32,034 nt of DNA from an uncultured Taibaiella sp. Lineage in GTDB: Bacteria; Bacteroidota; Bacteroidia; Chitinophagales; Chitinophagaceae. The notes under the pieces are model-generated. The model was not told the DNA's origin and searched no databases. It saw nothing but the letters and a program-made list of their open reading frames with translations. Location of the stretch: the NCBI GenBank assembly GCA_937870855.1, contig CALMWT010000049.1:1-32034 (forward strand), in the 5' to 3' direction. The position numbers and the translations under genes are program-made. This document shows, one piece after another, positions 24,980-31,581 of this stretch. Position 1 is the stretch's first letter. The number at the start of each line of letters is the position of its first letter.

Positions 24980-25561
24980 ATGTTTAATCTCGTTTTGTTT
25001 GGTCCTCCGGGTAGTGGTAAAGGAACTCAATCCACCGGTATCGTTTCCACTTACCAATTGCAACATATTTCTACAGGAGATCTGCTGCGCGATGAGGTAA
25101 GCCGGCAAACACCACTTGGAGTGGAAGCTAAGCGTTATATGGATCAGGGTTTGCTTGTGCCCGATGAAGTAGTGATTGGAATGATTAGCAGCAAAATTGA
25201 TGAATCACCCAACGCACGCGGTTTTATTTTCGATGGTTTTCCAAGAACAAAAGCTCAGGCAGAAGCATTAGACAAACTACTTGAATTCAAAGGCACAGAA
25301 ATACACCTTGTTCTTTCCTTGGAAGTACCCGAAGAAGAACTCACTCGCCGGTTGATTGGACGCGGGGCCACTTCCGGACGAACAGACGATACCGAAGAAG
25401 TGATTGTAAAACGCATCAAAGAATATTTTGCAAAGACAGAACCTGTTGCCGGCTACTACAATGCTCACGGAAAACTGGAGCGATTGAAAGGCGATGGAAA
25501 TATTGACGAGACATTCAAACTTATCACCAAAGAAATTGACAAGTATTTGTTGCCTGCATAG
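24980..25561 (+). CDS. adk: Adenylate kinase (short type)
   Basis: Makes 2 ADP from ATP and AMP in the cytosol. P-loop [10 protein letters not shown] is at 7-16, the AMP-binding segment [10 protein letters not shown] at ~31-40, [13 protein letters not shown] near 81, and [14 protein letters not shown] near 125 is the short LID without the zinc-binding cysteines of long forms. 193 residues, normal for Bacteroidota. It is followed by obg with a 1-base overlap of stop and start, so adk, obg and the rhodanese gene form one operon. Confidence 0.97.
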   Translation: MFNLVLFGPPGSGKGTQSTGIVSTYQLQHISTGDLLRDEVSRQTPLGVEAKRYMDQGLLVPDEVVIGMISSKIDESPNARGFIFDGFPRTKAQAEALDKLLEFKGTEIHLVLSLEVPEEELTRRLIGRGATSGRTDDTEEVIVKRIKEYFAKTEPVAGYYNAHGKLERLKGDGNIDETFKLITKEIDKYLLPA

Positions 25562-26556
25562 TGGAGAAAGGAAATTTTGTTGATTACATCCGAATATTTT
25601 GCCGCTCGGGTAAAGGTGGGGCTGGAAGTTCTCATTTTGCCCGAACCAAATTCAATGCAATGGCCGGCCCCGACGGAGGTGATGGCGGTCGAGGTGGTCA
25701 TGTAGTTTTACGTGGCAATTCACAGCTTTGGACATTGTTGCATTTACGCTATCATAAACATATCCATGCAGAAAATGGTGAGAACGGAAGCAAGAATAAT
25801 TGCACGGGACGTGATGGAAAAGATGTGATCATAGAGGTGCCTTTAGGAACGGTTGCGAAAGATGAGGAGACAGGTGAAATAGAAGCTGAAATCTTACATC
25901 ACGGACAAGAGGTAATATGGCTGCCAGGCGGAAGAGGAGGATTAGGAAACAGCAATTTCGCAACACCTACCAATCAGGCACCTGAACATGCACAGCCCGG
26001 TGAACAGGGGATTGAAGGCTACAAATATCTTGAGCTAAAGATTTTGGCAGACGTAGGCTTGGTTGGATTTCCTAATGCCGGAAAATCTACTTTGCTTTCT
26101 GTAGTGAGCGCTGCGAAACCAAAGATTGCAGACTATGCATTTACTACAATTACTCCTCAACTTGGTATTGTTTCTTACCGCGACAACAAGTCGTTTTGTA
26201 TGGCCGATCTTCCCGGCATTATTGAAGGAGCTGCGGAAGGAAAAGGTTTGGGGCATCGTTTCTTAAGGCATATAGAACGCAACGCTGTTTTGCTGTTTCT
26301 TATCCCGGCAGACAGTTCAGATCATGCGAAAGAATTCAAGATTCTCTACAACGAACTTGAACAATACAATCCAGAGTTGCTGGACAAACAAATCATTCTT
26401 GCCATCAGTAAAAGTGAAATGCTGGATGATGAATTGAAAACAGAAATAGCCGCCACCTTGCCAAAAGAAGTGCCGCATATTTTTATTTCCTCGGTTGCTA
26501 ATATCAATATTAATCAGTTGAAGGATATGCTGTGGAAGGCGTTGACCACCGAATAA
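25561..26556 (+). CDS. obgE: GTPase Obg (CgtA)
   Basis: An essential ribosome-assembly and stress GTPase. The glycine-rich Obg fold covers 1-157 with [12 protein letters not shown] and [13 protein letters not shown]; the G domain has [10 protein letters not shown] near 170 (G1), DLPGIIEGA (G3) and ISKSEML (G4, where Obg proteins often deviate from NKxD). No C-terminal OCT domain, giving 331 residues. The GTG start overlaps the adk stop by one base (TAGTG); no alternative ATG would keep the N-terminal strand [13 protein letters not shown]. Confidence 0.97.
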   Translation: MEKGNFVDYIRIFCRSGKGGAGSSHFARTKFNAMAGPDGGDGGRGGHVVLRGNSQLWTLLHLRYHKHIHAENGENGSKNNCTGRDGKDVIIEVPLGTVAKDEETGEIEAEILHHGQEVIWLPGGRGGLGNSNFATPTNQAPEHAQPGEQGIEGYKYLELKILADVGLVGFPNAGKSTLLSVVSAAKPKIADYAFTTITPQLGIVSYRDNKSFCMADLPGIIEGAAEGKGLGHRFLRHIERNAVLLFLIPADSSDHAKEFKILYNELEQYNPELLDKQIILAISKSEMLDDELKTEIAATLPKEVPHIFISSVANININQLKDMLWKALTTE

Positions 26557-26852
26557 TGAAAGAAGTTTCCCCCAAAGAACTAATGCAATGGATAGAGCAA
26601 GGCAAGAAGCTTTTTCTTATTGATGTTCGTGAAGCTTATGAAAGAGAAGCTTTCAACATTGGCGGAGTACACATTCCCATAGGGGAAGCGATGGAAAGAA
26701 AAGAGGAATTTAAACGTGAAATTCCGGTTGTTGTTTATTGTGAAAAAGGAATTCGCAGCGCTATTATCATTCAGCGATTGGGGCAAATGGGGTTTGAAAA
26801 TCTCTACAATCTTTCTGGTGGTATGAGTGCATGGAAGAGCACAAGTTTTTAA
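26556..26852 (+). CDS. Single-domain rhodanese-like protein
   Basis: 98 residues forming one rhodanese domain. The active-site loop is YCEKGIRS (Cys near 68), with DVREAYEREAFNIGGVHIPI as the conserved CH2A-type segment and NLSGGMSAWK at the end. These proteins carry sulfur as a persulfide; the partner is not known. The ATG at 26556 overlaps the obg stop (TAATG), which is why I prefer it to a frame beginning 24 bases earlier. Its stop is shared with the convergent carboxypeptidase gene through a TTAA. Confidence 0.9.
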   Translation: MKEVSPKELMQWIEQGKKLFLIDVREAYEREAFNIGGVHIPIGEAMERKEEFKREIPVVVYCEKGIRSAIIIQRLGQMGFENLYNLSGGMSAWKSTSF

Positions 26853-27769
26853 GCATTCAGCCTTCTCAATTCCAATTGTCCGCTTTGCTCTGTAACGATC
26901 ATCCGATGGTTCATCCCCAATGTTAGCGTGTAATTAATCTCTTGATGACCGCAAGGAAAATTAAAACAAACCGGATAATCGTACTCCTTGACTTTATCAG
27001 AAATAATTTCTTCTACAGTTTGCCCGAATGGTCGCTCAGTATCTTCGATTTCTGTAAAGCTTCCCACAATCAATCCTTTCAATCTATCCAGTTTGCCTGC
27101 ACGGTTTAGATTTAGCATAAGCCGGTCAATATGATACAAATGCTCACCAATATCTTCTATGAACAATATTTTTCCGTCCGTATTTACTTCCGAAGCCGAC
27201 CCTGTGAGGTGTGCAAGAATAGCAAGGTTGCCGCCGGTTAATATTCCCTCGCTTATTCCTGTCCGGTTAAATTCGGAGGGTGGTGTGTGATAAAACAGAC
27301 TTTCACCGGTAAGCGCTGCAAAAAAGTTTTTGATGTGGTCTGAGTTTACAGTTTCAGGTTTGAAGGCTGCACACATGGGGCTATGTAATGTGGGAATTGC
27401 CAGCAAGGCATTGATATGATTATGCAACACAGTTATATCGCTAAATCCGCAAATCCACTTAGGTCTTTTTGCAAATGCAGTAAAGTCAATTTCATCAACA
27501 ATTCTCGACACACCATATCCGCCTCTTCCCATCAATATCGCATCAATACCAGGGTCGTCCAGCATCATTTGCAGATCTACAAGCCGCTCTGCATCCGTTC
27601 CCGAAAAATAAAAATGTTCATTGCCAACGGTATTGCCAACCTTTATTCGGAAGCCCCATAATTGAAGCACATCAATCGCATAGGCAACACGCTCGTTAGA
27701 CACATAGCCTGCGGGACAAGTAATTCCTATTGTAGCGCCTTTTTTTAAGTAGGGCGGATGCTGAATCAT
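26849..27769 (-). CDS. LD-carboxypeptidase (peptidase family S66)
   Basis: Serine peptidases of family S66 (LdcA, MccF) cut the L-D bond of murein tetrapeptides during cell-wall recycling or detoxify microcin C. Visible features: N-terminal GATIGITCPAGYV, GRGGYGVSR near 85, the nucleophile region CGFSDITVLHNH (Ser near 111), a glutamate in LFIEDIGEHLYH near 208, and the catalytic-histidine segment NFPCGHQEINYTLTLG near 275. 306 residues from the ATG at 27769, one base after the stop of the Rieske gene (TAGAATG); a TTG three codons upstream is less likely. Last gene of the tadA operon. Confidence 0.9.
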   Translation of the reverse strand: MIQHPPYLKKGATIGITCPAGYVSNERVAYAIDVLQLWGFRIKVGNTVGNEHFYFSGTDAERLVDLQMMLDDPGIDAILMGRGGYGVSRIVDEIDFTAFAKRPKWICGFSDITVLHNHINALLAIPTLHSPMCAAFKPETVNSDHIKNFFAALTGESLFYHTPPSEFNRTGISEGILTGGNLAILAHLTGSASEVNTDGKILFIEDIGEHLYHIDRLMLNLNRAGKLDRLKGLIVGSFTEIEDTERPFGQTVEEIISDKVKEYDYPVCFNFPCGHQEINYTLTLGMNHRMIVTEQSGQLELRRLNA

Positions 27770-27770
27770 T

Positions 27771-28094
27771 CTATTCAATTATGCCAACGTAAATAAAACC
27801 ATCCCGTATTTCTACAGGATATGTGCGCAATTTATAACCTTCTCCGCTTGTATTTCTTCCGTTGGCAGGATCGAAGCGATATTTATGTAAAGCACAAACT
27901 ATTCTTCCCTGCGCGTCAATCCAGCCTTCGCACAATGGTGCGCCCTGATGAGGGCAGGTAGCAGCAAATGCGTGTATTTTTTCTTGTTTCTTCAAAATGC
28001 AAATCATTTTCTCACCCAGTTTTGCATCCTTTATCTTCTGCTCCTCAAGCTCGTGAAGCGCTACATTTTCCAGCTTTACCCAGTTGTACAACAT
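27771..28094 (-). CDS. Rieske [2Fe-2S] ferredoxin-like protein
   Basis: 107 residues from the ATG at 28094. The cluster ligands are CPHQG (Cys and His) and CALHKYRF (Cys and His) about 20 residues later, as in small Rieske ferredoxins and NirD-like electron carriers. The partner oxygenase or reductase is not encoded nearby. The start follows the tadA stop as TAAGATG; a TTG at 28109 inside tadA would add five residues and is less likely. The middle gene of the tight tadA-Rieske-carboxypeptidase operon. Confidence 0.9.
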   Translation of the reverse strand: MLYNWVKLENVALHELEEQKIKDAKLGEKMICILKKQEKIHAFAATCPHQGAPLCEGWIDAQGRIVCALHKYRFDPANGRNTSGEGYKLRTYPVEIRDGFIYVGIIE

Positions 28095-28095
28095 C

Positions 28096-28620
28096 TTATC
28101 TTTTTGCAAGAAAAAAATCTTTCATTAATTGTGCGCATTCGTCTGCTAAAACTCCATACACAATTTCAGTTTTTGGATGAAAAGGAGCCTCTCCCCGCCC
28201 CTCCGATGGAGGGGTGACGTATCGTTTGTACCCGTTTTTAGGATCAGAAGCGCCGAATACAATTCTTCTAATCTTGCTCCAGTACATAGCGCCGCAGCCC
28301 ATCAGGCAAGGCTCAAGTGTAACGTATAATGTAGCTTCCGGTAAATATTTACTGCCAAGCTCGTTGAATGCCGCTGTCATGGCAATCATTTCTGCATGTG
28401 CAGTGCTGTCGTTGAGTAATTCTACCTGATTATGACCCCGTGCAATGATTTTATTATTCCAAACAATTACTGCTCCTACAGGCACTTCATCTTTTTCATA
28501 AGCAAGTTGCGCTTGGCGCAATGCCTCTTTCATAAAGCGAATGTCTGCATCACCCAAGTCCTCTGAAAGAGAAGCCTGCCCCAACCCCTCCGAAGGAAGG
28601 GAGATGTGTTTACGTTTCAT
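28096..28620 (-). CDS. tadA: tRNA A34 adenosine deaminase TadA with two repeat insertions
   Basis: Deaminates A34 to inosine in the tRNA anticodon. HAE (75-77) holds the zinc-binding His and catalytic Glu. The usual PCxxC motif reads P104-C-L-M-G-C109, so the second cysteine is one residue later than in the family. 174 residues, against about 150-160 normally. The excess comes from two palindromic-repeat peptides: LPSEGLGQASLSED at residues 8-21 and TPPSEGRGEAPF at 136-147, the latter just before the conserved HPKTEIV. A -7 box lies four bases before the ATG, predicting a leaderless mRNA with a hairpin some 20 bases from its 5' end. If that ATG is not used, the Met at residue 30 (FMKEAL) is the alternative. 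Confidence 0.88.
   Translation of the reverse strand: MKRKHISLPSEGLGQASLSEDLGDADIRFMKEALRQAQLAYEKDEVPVGAVIVWNNKIIARGHNQVELLNDSTAHAEMIAMTAAFNELGSKYLPEATLYVTLEPCLMGCGAMYWSKIRRIVFGASDPKNGYKRYVTPPSEGRGEAPFHPKTEIVYGVLADECAQLMKDFFLAKR
28198..28214 (-). repeat. Coding palindromic repeat, copy A (tadA C-terminal part)
   Basis: CCCCTCC (28198-28204) and GGAGGGG (28208-28214) form a perfect 7-bp stem with loop GAT. On the coding strand the shared unit continues to about 28183 as CGGGGAGAGGCTCC. Encodes PPSEGRGEAP in TadA. Confidence 0.85.
28585..28601 (-). repeat. Coding palindromic repeat, copy B (tadA N-terminus)
   Basis: CCCCTCC (28585-28591) and GGAAGGG (28595-28601) flank GAA; the one mismatch becomes a G-U pair in the tadA mRNA. 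On the coding strand the unit continues to about 28555 with TTGGGGCAGGCTTCTC. Encodes LPSEGLGQAS. Confidence 0.85.
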
Positions 28621-28624
28621 GTTA

Positions 28625-28632
28625 CAAAAGTA
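28625..28632 (-). promoter_or_regulatory. -7 box TACTTTTG for tadA
   Basis: Exact TAnnTTTG on the minus strand; only four bases separate it from the ATG at 28620. Transcription would start at or one base before the start codon. Confidence 0.6.
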
Positions 28633-28736
28633 AAGGTCGTGGATGGCTTTGTATCTTAGTGTCTTTGCTTGAAATCAACTGAACCGTGATTTGCAGGATT
28701 ACAGGATGACCATGATGCGGCGACTTTGTGGGAAAA

Positions 28737-29189
28737 TTATTCAGGCTTTTTGCTGTCCATTATAATCGTTACGGGTCCATCGTTCACTAAAGCACATTTC
28801 ATGTCGGCGCCAAACGTTCCTGTTGCAATTGGTTTTCCGAGAAGTGCGGATAGCTTACTCACAAAATATTCATACATAGGAATTGCTTGTTCCGGTCGTG
28901 CTGCTTTAATGAATGAAGGACGGTTTCCTTTTTTGTAAGAAGCATGCAAAGTAAATTGACTCACTACAAGCACATCGCCATTCGCATCTTTGATGTCTTC
29001 GTTCATTAATCCATTCTCATCAGAAAACACACGCAATTGCGCAATCTTTTTACATAGCCATTCTGTATCTTCCTGTGTGTCTTCAATTTCAATACCCAGC
29101 AATACCAGAAAGCCGTTGCCGATAGAAGATTTCATTTCCCCATTTATAGTGACACTTGCTGTTGATACTCTTTGAATAACTGCGCGCAT
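28737..29189 (-). CDS. dtd: D-aminoacyl-tRNA deacylase
   Basis: Removes D-amino acids (and glycine from tRNA-Ala) from mischarged tRNA. 150 residues starting MRAVIQRVSTASVTI, with the two catalytic motifs SQFTLHA (~78-84) and NDGPVT (~137-142), plus KGNRPSF. A longer frame to 29306 exists but would translate a palindromic repeat and T-rich spacer (PPPTPPKEE), so I start at 29189. The leader is a heptameric T-rich array broken by palindromic repeat copy C. Divergent from mnmE. Confidence 0.95.
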   Translation of the reverse strand: MRAVIQRVSTASVTINGEMKSSIGNGFLVLLGIEIEDTQEDTEWLCKKIAQLRVFSDENGLMNEDIKDANGDVLVVSQFTLHASYKKGNRPSFIKAARPEQAIPMYEYFVSKLSALLGKPIATGTFGADMKCALVNDGPVTIIMDSKKPE

Positions 29190-29197
29190 AATTAATG

Positions 29198-29229
29198 GAA
29201 AAGGTAAAATGTAAAATTGAAAAAGCACA
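29198..29229 (-). repeat. Heptameric T-rich array before dtd (proximal block)
   Basis: On the coding strand T4-5 runs end at exact 7-base steps (CAATTTT, ACATTTT, ACCTTTT), finishing nine bases before the dtd ATG. TACATTTT and TACCTTTT are 7/8 matches to the -7 box. Confidence 0.7.
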
Positions 29230-29252
29230 AGGAAAAAGACACCCGCTAAGAA

Positions 29253-29280
29253 TTCCTCCTTCGGAGGGGTAGGGGGAGGC
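29253..29280 (+). repeat. Palindromic repeat, copy C (upstream of dtd)
   Basis: CCTCC (29255-29259) pairs with GGAGG (29263-29267) around TTC, extended by two T-G pairs; the unit continues as GGGTAGGGGGAGGCTT. This copy has in-frame stops in the frame used by the coding copies and lies outside genes. It splits the heptamer array upstream of dtd: AAAATGTAAAAT occurs on both sides (29206-29217 and 29284-29295). Confidence 0.8.
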
Positions 29281-29283
29281 TTG

Positions 29284-29310
29284 AAAATGTAAAATGAAGA
29301 ATTCAAAACT
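29284..29310 (-). repeat. Heptameric T-rich array (distal block upstream of dtd)
   Basis: On the minus strand TTTTGAA, TTCTTCA, TTTTACA, TTTTCAA repeat with an exact 7-base period. It appears to be the other half of the dtd array, displaced by palindromic repeat C. Confidence 0.65.
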
Positions 29311-29330
29311 TGCCCTTAAAAACGTAACAC

Positions 29331-29367
29331 CCTTTTACTTTTTTACTTTTGACTTTTTACTTAGAAA
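29331..29367 (+). repeat. Quasi-heptameric T-rich array before mnmE
   Basis: T4-T6 runs followed by AC or GAC at steps of 6-8 bases, ending ACTTAGAAAG directly before the ATG at 29369. Nearly the same as the ispE leader. Confidence 0.65.
29344..29351 (+). promoter_or_regulatory. -7 box TACTTTTG for mnmE
   Basis: Exact TAnnTTTG inside the array; predicted leader about 14 nt. It makes the ATG at 29369 the likely start and excludes an ATG at 29294. Confidence 0.5.
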
Positions 29368-29368
29368 G

Positions 29369-30820
29369 ATGTATTCGATAAACGAAACGATAGTAGCCCT
29401 CGCCACCCCACCCGGCGAAGGTGCAATAGGAGTAATAAGGCTAAGCGGTAAAAATGCAATTGCCATTGCAGATAAAATTTTTCAAGGAAAAAATCTTGCA
29501 GAACAAAAAACACATACGCTCCATTTCGGAAGAATTATAGATCCACGCCCTAAACACTCCCCTCCCTCGGAGGGGCTGGGTGAGGCTTCTCCCTCAGAGA
29601 CAAAAGCTATAGACGAAGTAGTAATAAGCCTTTATCGCAGCCCTAAAAGCTATACGGGAGAAGATGTGGTAGAGATCAGTTGCCACGGATCGAATTATAT
29701 ACTGGAGCAGGTCATAAAACTATGCACAGAAAATGGCGCTGTACTTGCCAAACCAGGAGAGTTCACACAACGCGCATTTATAAACGGAAAGCTCGACCTC
29801 ACACAAGCAGAAGCTGTTGCCGACCTGATAGCAAGCCAGAGCAGCGCAGCACATCATGCGGCTATGCACAATTTGCGCGGTGGTTTTAGTAGCGACCTGA
29901 AAGTAATACGCGATGAGCTTATTCAGTTCAGTGCATTGATAGAATTGGAACTTGATTTTAGTGAAGAAGATGTAGAGTTTGCAGACCGTAGCAGATTGAG
30001 CGAACTAATAGAAAATGCAAAAGAAAAAATTCAAAAGCTGTTAGATTCTTTTAGTCTTGGAAATGTGATAAAGCACGGCATTAAAGTAGCAATAATTGGA
30101 AAACCAAACGTGGGCAAAAGCACCCTGCTTAATGCGTTAGTAAATGAAGAACGGGCTATCGTTAGCGACATCGCCGGCACCACCCGAGACACTATCGAAG
30201 AAACATTGAACATTGATGGGATCATCTTTCGCCTCATAGACACTGCGGGCATTCGCGAACATACAACCGATATCATTGAAAGCATCGGCATTGAGCGCAG
30301 CAAAAAAGCATTGACAGAAGCAGACATAGTGGTTTATCTTTTTGATCTTACAACCATCAACGAAGATGAAATAACACAGGCAACTAAACTTATAAATGAA
30401 CAAGGCAAGAAAGTTATTTTCGCAGGAAACAAAGCCGATGTTGCCATTGCCTCATTCGATGGCTCACAAAACCTACAGCATTTCAATACGCTTTCAGTTA
30501 TGCTTCCCAAAGGCACATTACTGCTCTCGGCAAAAAACAATGGGGCACACACACTGCGCAATGAGCTTTATCAAACTACTCTTTTAGGAAATCTTGAAAC
30601 TGAAGGAACCATTGTAACCAGCGCCCGCCACCATGCCGCATTACAAGAAGTTCAAAAATCATTAGAACATATAAGTGCCGGCATCAGCAGCAATATTTCC
30701 GGCGATCTCATAGCACTTGATATCCGCCGCTGTCTTTTTTTCTTAGGAGAAATCACAGGAGAAATCACAACGGAGGATAAGCTCGATTATATCTTTAGCA
30801 AGTTCTGTATCGGAAAGTAA
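29369..30820 (+). CDS. mnmE: tRNA modification GTPase MnmE with a repeat insertion
   Basis: With MnmG it installs the aminomethyl-type group on U34 of tRNA. 483 residues, about 20 more than usual. N-terminal folate-binding domain starts YSINETIVALATPPGEGAIGV; the G domain has GKPNVGKSTLLN near 245, DIAGTTRDT, DTAGIR and GNKAD; the C-terminus ends in the catalytic CIGK. The extra length is residues ~61-79 (contains SPPSEGLGEASPSE) between GRIIDPR and AIDEVVISLY, i.e. palindromic repeat copy D read in frame. All catalytic motifs are intact, so the protein is probably functional. The 3' side has a terminator-like hairpin. Confidence 0.96.
   Translation: MYSINETIVALATPPGEGAIGVIRLSGKNAIAIADKIFQGKNLAEQKTHTLHFGRIIDPRPKHSPPSEGLGEASPSETKAIDEVVISLYRSPKSYTGEDVVEISCHGSNYILEQVIKLCTENGAVLAKPGEFTQRAFINGKLDLTQAEAVADLIASQSSAAHHAAMHNLRGGFSSDLKVIRDELIQFSALIELELDFSEEDVEFADRSRLSELIENAKEKIQKLLDSFSLGNVIKHGIKVAIIGKPNVGKSTLLNALVNEERAIVSDIAGTTRDTIEETLNIDGIIFRLIDTAGIREHTTDIIESIGIERSKKALTEADIVVYLFDLTTINEDEITQATKLINEQGKKVIFAGNKADVAIASFDGSQNLQHFNTLSVMLPKGTLLLSAKNNGAHTLRNELYQTTLLGNLETEGTIVTSARHHAALQEVQKSLEHISAGISSNISGDLIALDIRRCLFFLGEITGEITTEDKLDYIFSKFCIGK
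29559..29598 (+). repeat. Coding palindromic repeat, copy D (mnmE)
   Basis: CCCCTCC (29559-29565) and GGAGGGG (29569-29575) form a perfect stem with loop CTC; the shared tail CTGGGTGAGGCTTCTC follows, then a second small inverted pair (TCTCCCTCAGAGA). Encodes PPSEGLGEASPSE in MnmE. Confidence 0.87.
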
Positions 30821-30878
30821 CCATTCGCCCCCTGTTCCAAAAATGGTTGTTTTTAAATACACCCGTGCGCAATACCCA

Positions 30879-30914
30879 CAAAACGCTCCGCACACACCAG
30901 GCGTTTTGCTTTTC
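30879..30914 (+). terminator. Terminator-like hairpin after mnmE
   Basis: CAAAACGC (30879-30886) pairs with GCGTTTTG (30901-30908), 14-base loop, then CTTTTC. A modest U-run makes it a weaker terminator. Confidence 0.6.
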
Positions 30915-30947
30915 AAAAGTTTCAAACCTTAAAAAAAGATTTTTGGG

Positions 30948-31012
30948 CTTCACCGCAGTTGCTACTATTAAACTTTTACGGCGATAGCACCCTTCACCGC
31001 AGTTGCTACTAT
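30948..31012. repeat. Direct repeat of 21 bases in the mnmE downstream spacer
   Basis: The 21-base segment beginning CTTCACCGCAGTTGC and ending TACTAT occurs at 30948-30968 and again at 30992-31012, a 44-base step. A related, shorter piece (TTGCTACTATTGGGCTTCA) is in the spacer at 5325-5343, so it may be a dispersed intergenic repeat. No coding frame. Confidence 0.75.
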
Positions 31013-31033
31013 CAGGCAGATAAGGTAATAAGA

Positions 31034-31486
31034 TTACTCTTCATATTCTTCACTGAGCAATGATATCATTTCTGCGATATTGGAAGAGTGCTGAACGCGT
31101 TTTATTAAATCATTGTAGTCTCTTTGGAATTCTCTCATTTGAAAAGTAAGCACATCTATTATGATTGCTCGAATGTCTTCTATCGGTAAAATTTGTTCTA
31201 CTTCTTCGGGAAACATTATCCCAAATTCGTACTTGCATTTGTATACCTTTCCGGTAGCATCAATGAATCGTGCAAGGTCTCCCCATCTGTAGTTTAAGTA
31301 ATCGGGATTATAAACAACTGATTCAATGCTATGCTTTAGAAAAACTTCAACCGGCGGGAAATACTCGTAGTGCATTAATGGAAATGATGGAGCTTCTGCG
31401 TTGGGTGGGTTGCGCCACATGTTTAATGCTTCTTCAACCGTTTCAATGCGTTTTTGGGAGATAAATATTTTGCGTAGAAACTTCAT
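31034..31486 (-). CDS. Uncharacterised 150-residue protein
   Basis: I do not recognise a family. The product is soluble with no signal peptide or membrane segment, begins with a basic stretch (MKFLRKIFISQKRIETVEEAL), has an aromatic-rich middle (MHYEYFPP, NPDYLNYRWGDLARF) and a predicted helical C-terminal part ending in an acidic tail (SEEYEE). Codon use looks like its neighbours. It lies alone between an intergenic repeat zone and the paaD end; there is no obvious partner. A real gene is likely because the frame is long and the ATG is followed by a normal coding pattern. Confidence 0.6.
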   Translation of the reverse strand: MKFLRKIFISQKRIETVEEALNMWRNPPNAEAPSFPLMHYEYFPPVEVFLKHSIESVVYNPDYLNYRWGDLARFIDATGKVYKCKYEFGIMFPEEVEQILPIEDIRAIIIDVLTFQMREFQRDYNDLIKRVQHSSNIAEMISLLSEEYEE

Positions 31487-31581
31487 TGTTCGTTTGACTT
31501 ACATAAAAATAACCAAGTTTTCGTGTCTTGGGCGAGTCTCGTGAAAAGGGTACCGCCCGCATCAAGGCAAATGGGCCAGAG

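Noticed and set aside
29190..29306. N-terminal extension of Dtd
   Set aside because: It translates palindromic repeat C and the T-rich leader; Dtd begins MRAVIQRV.
29294..29368. N-terminal extension of MnmE
   Set aside because: It would place the start upstream of the -7 box and adds residues that no MnmE has.
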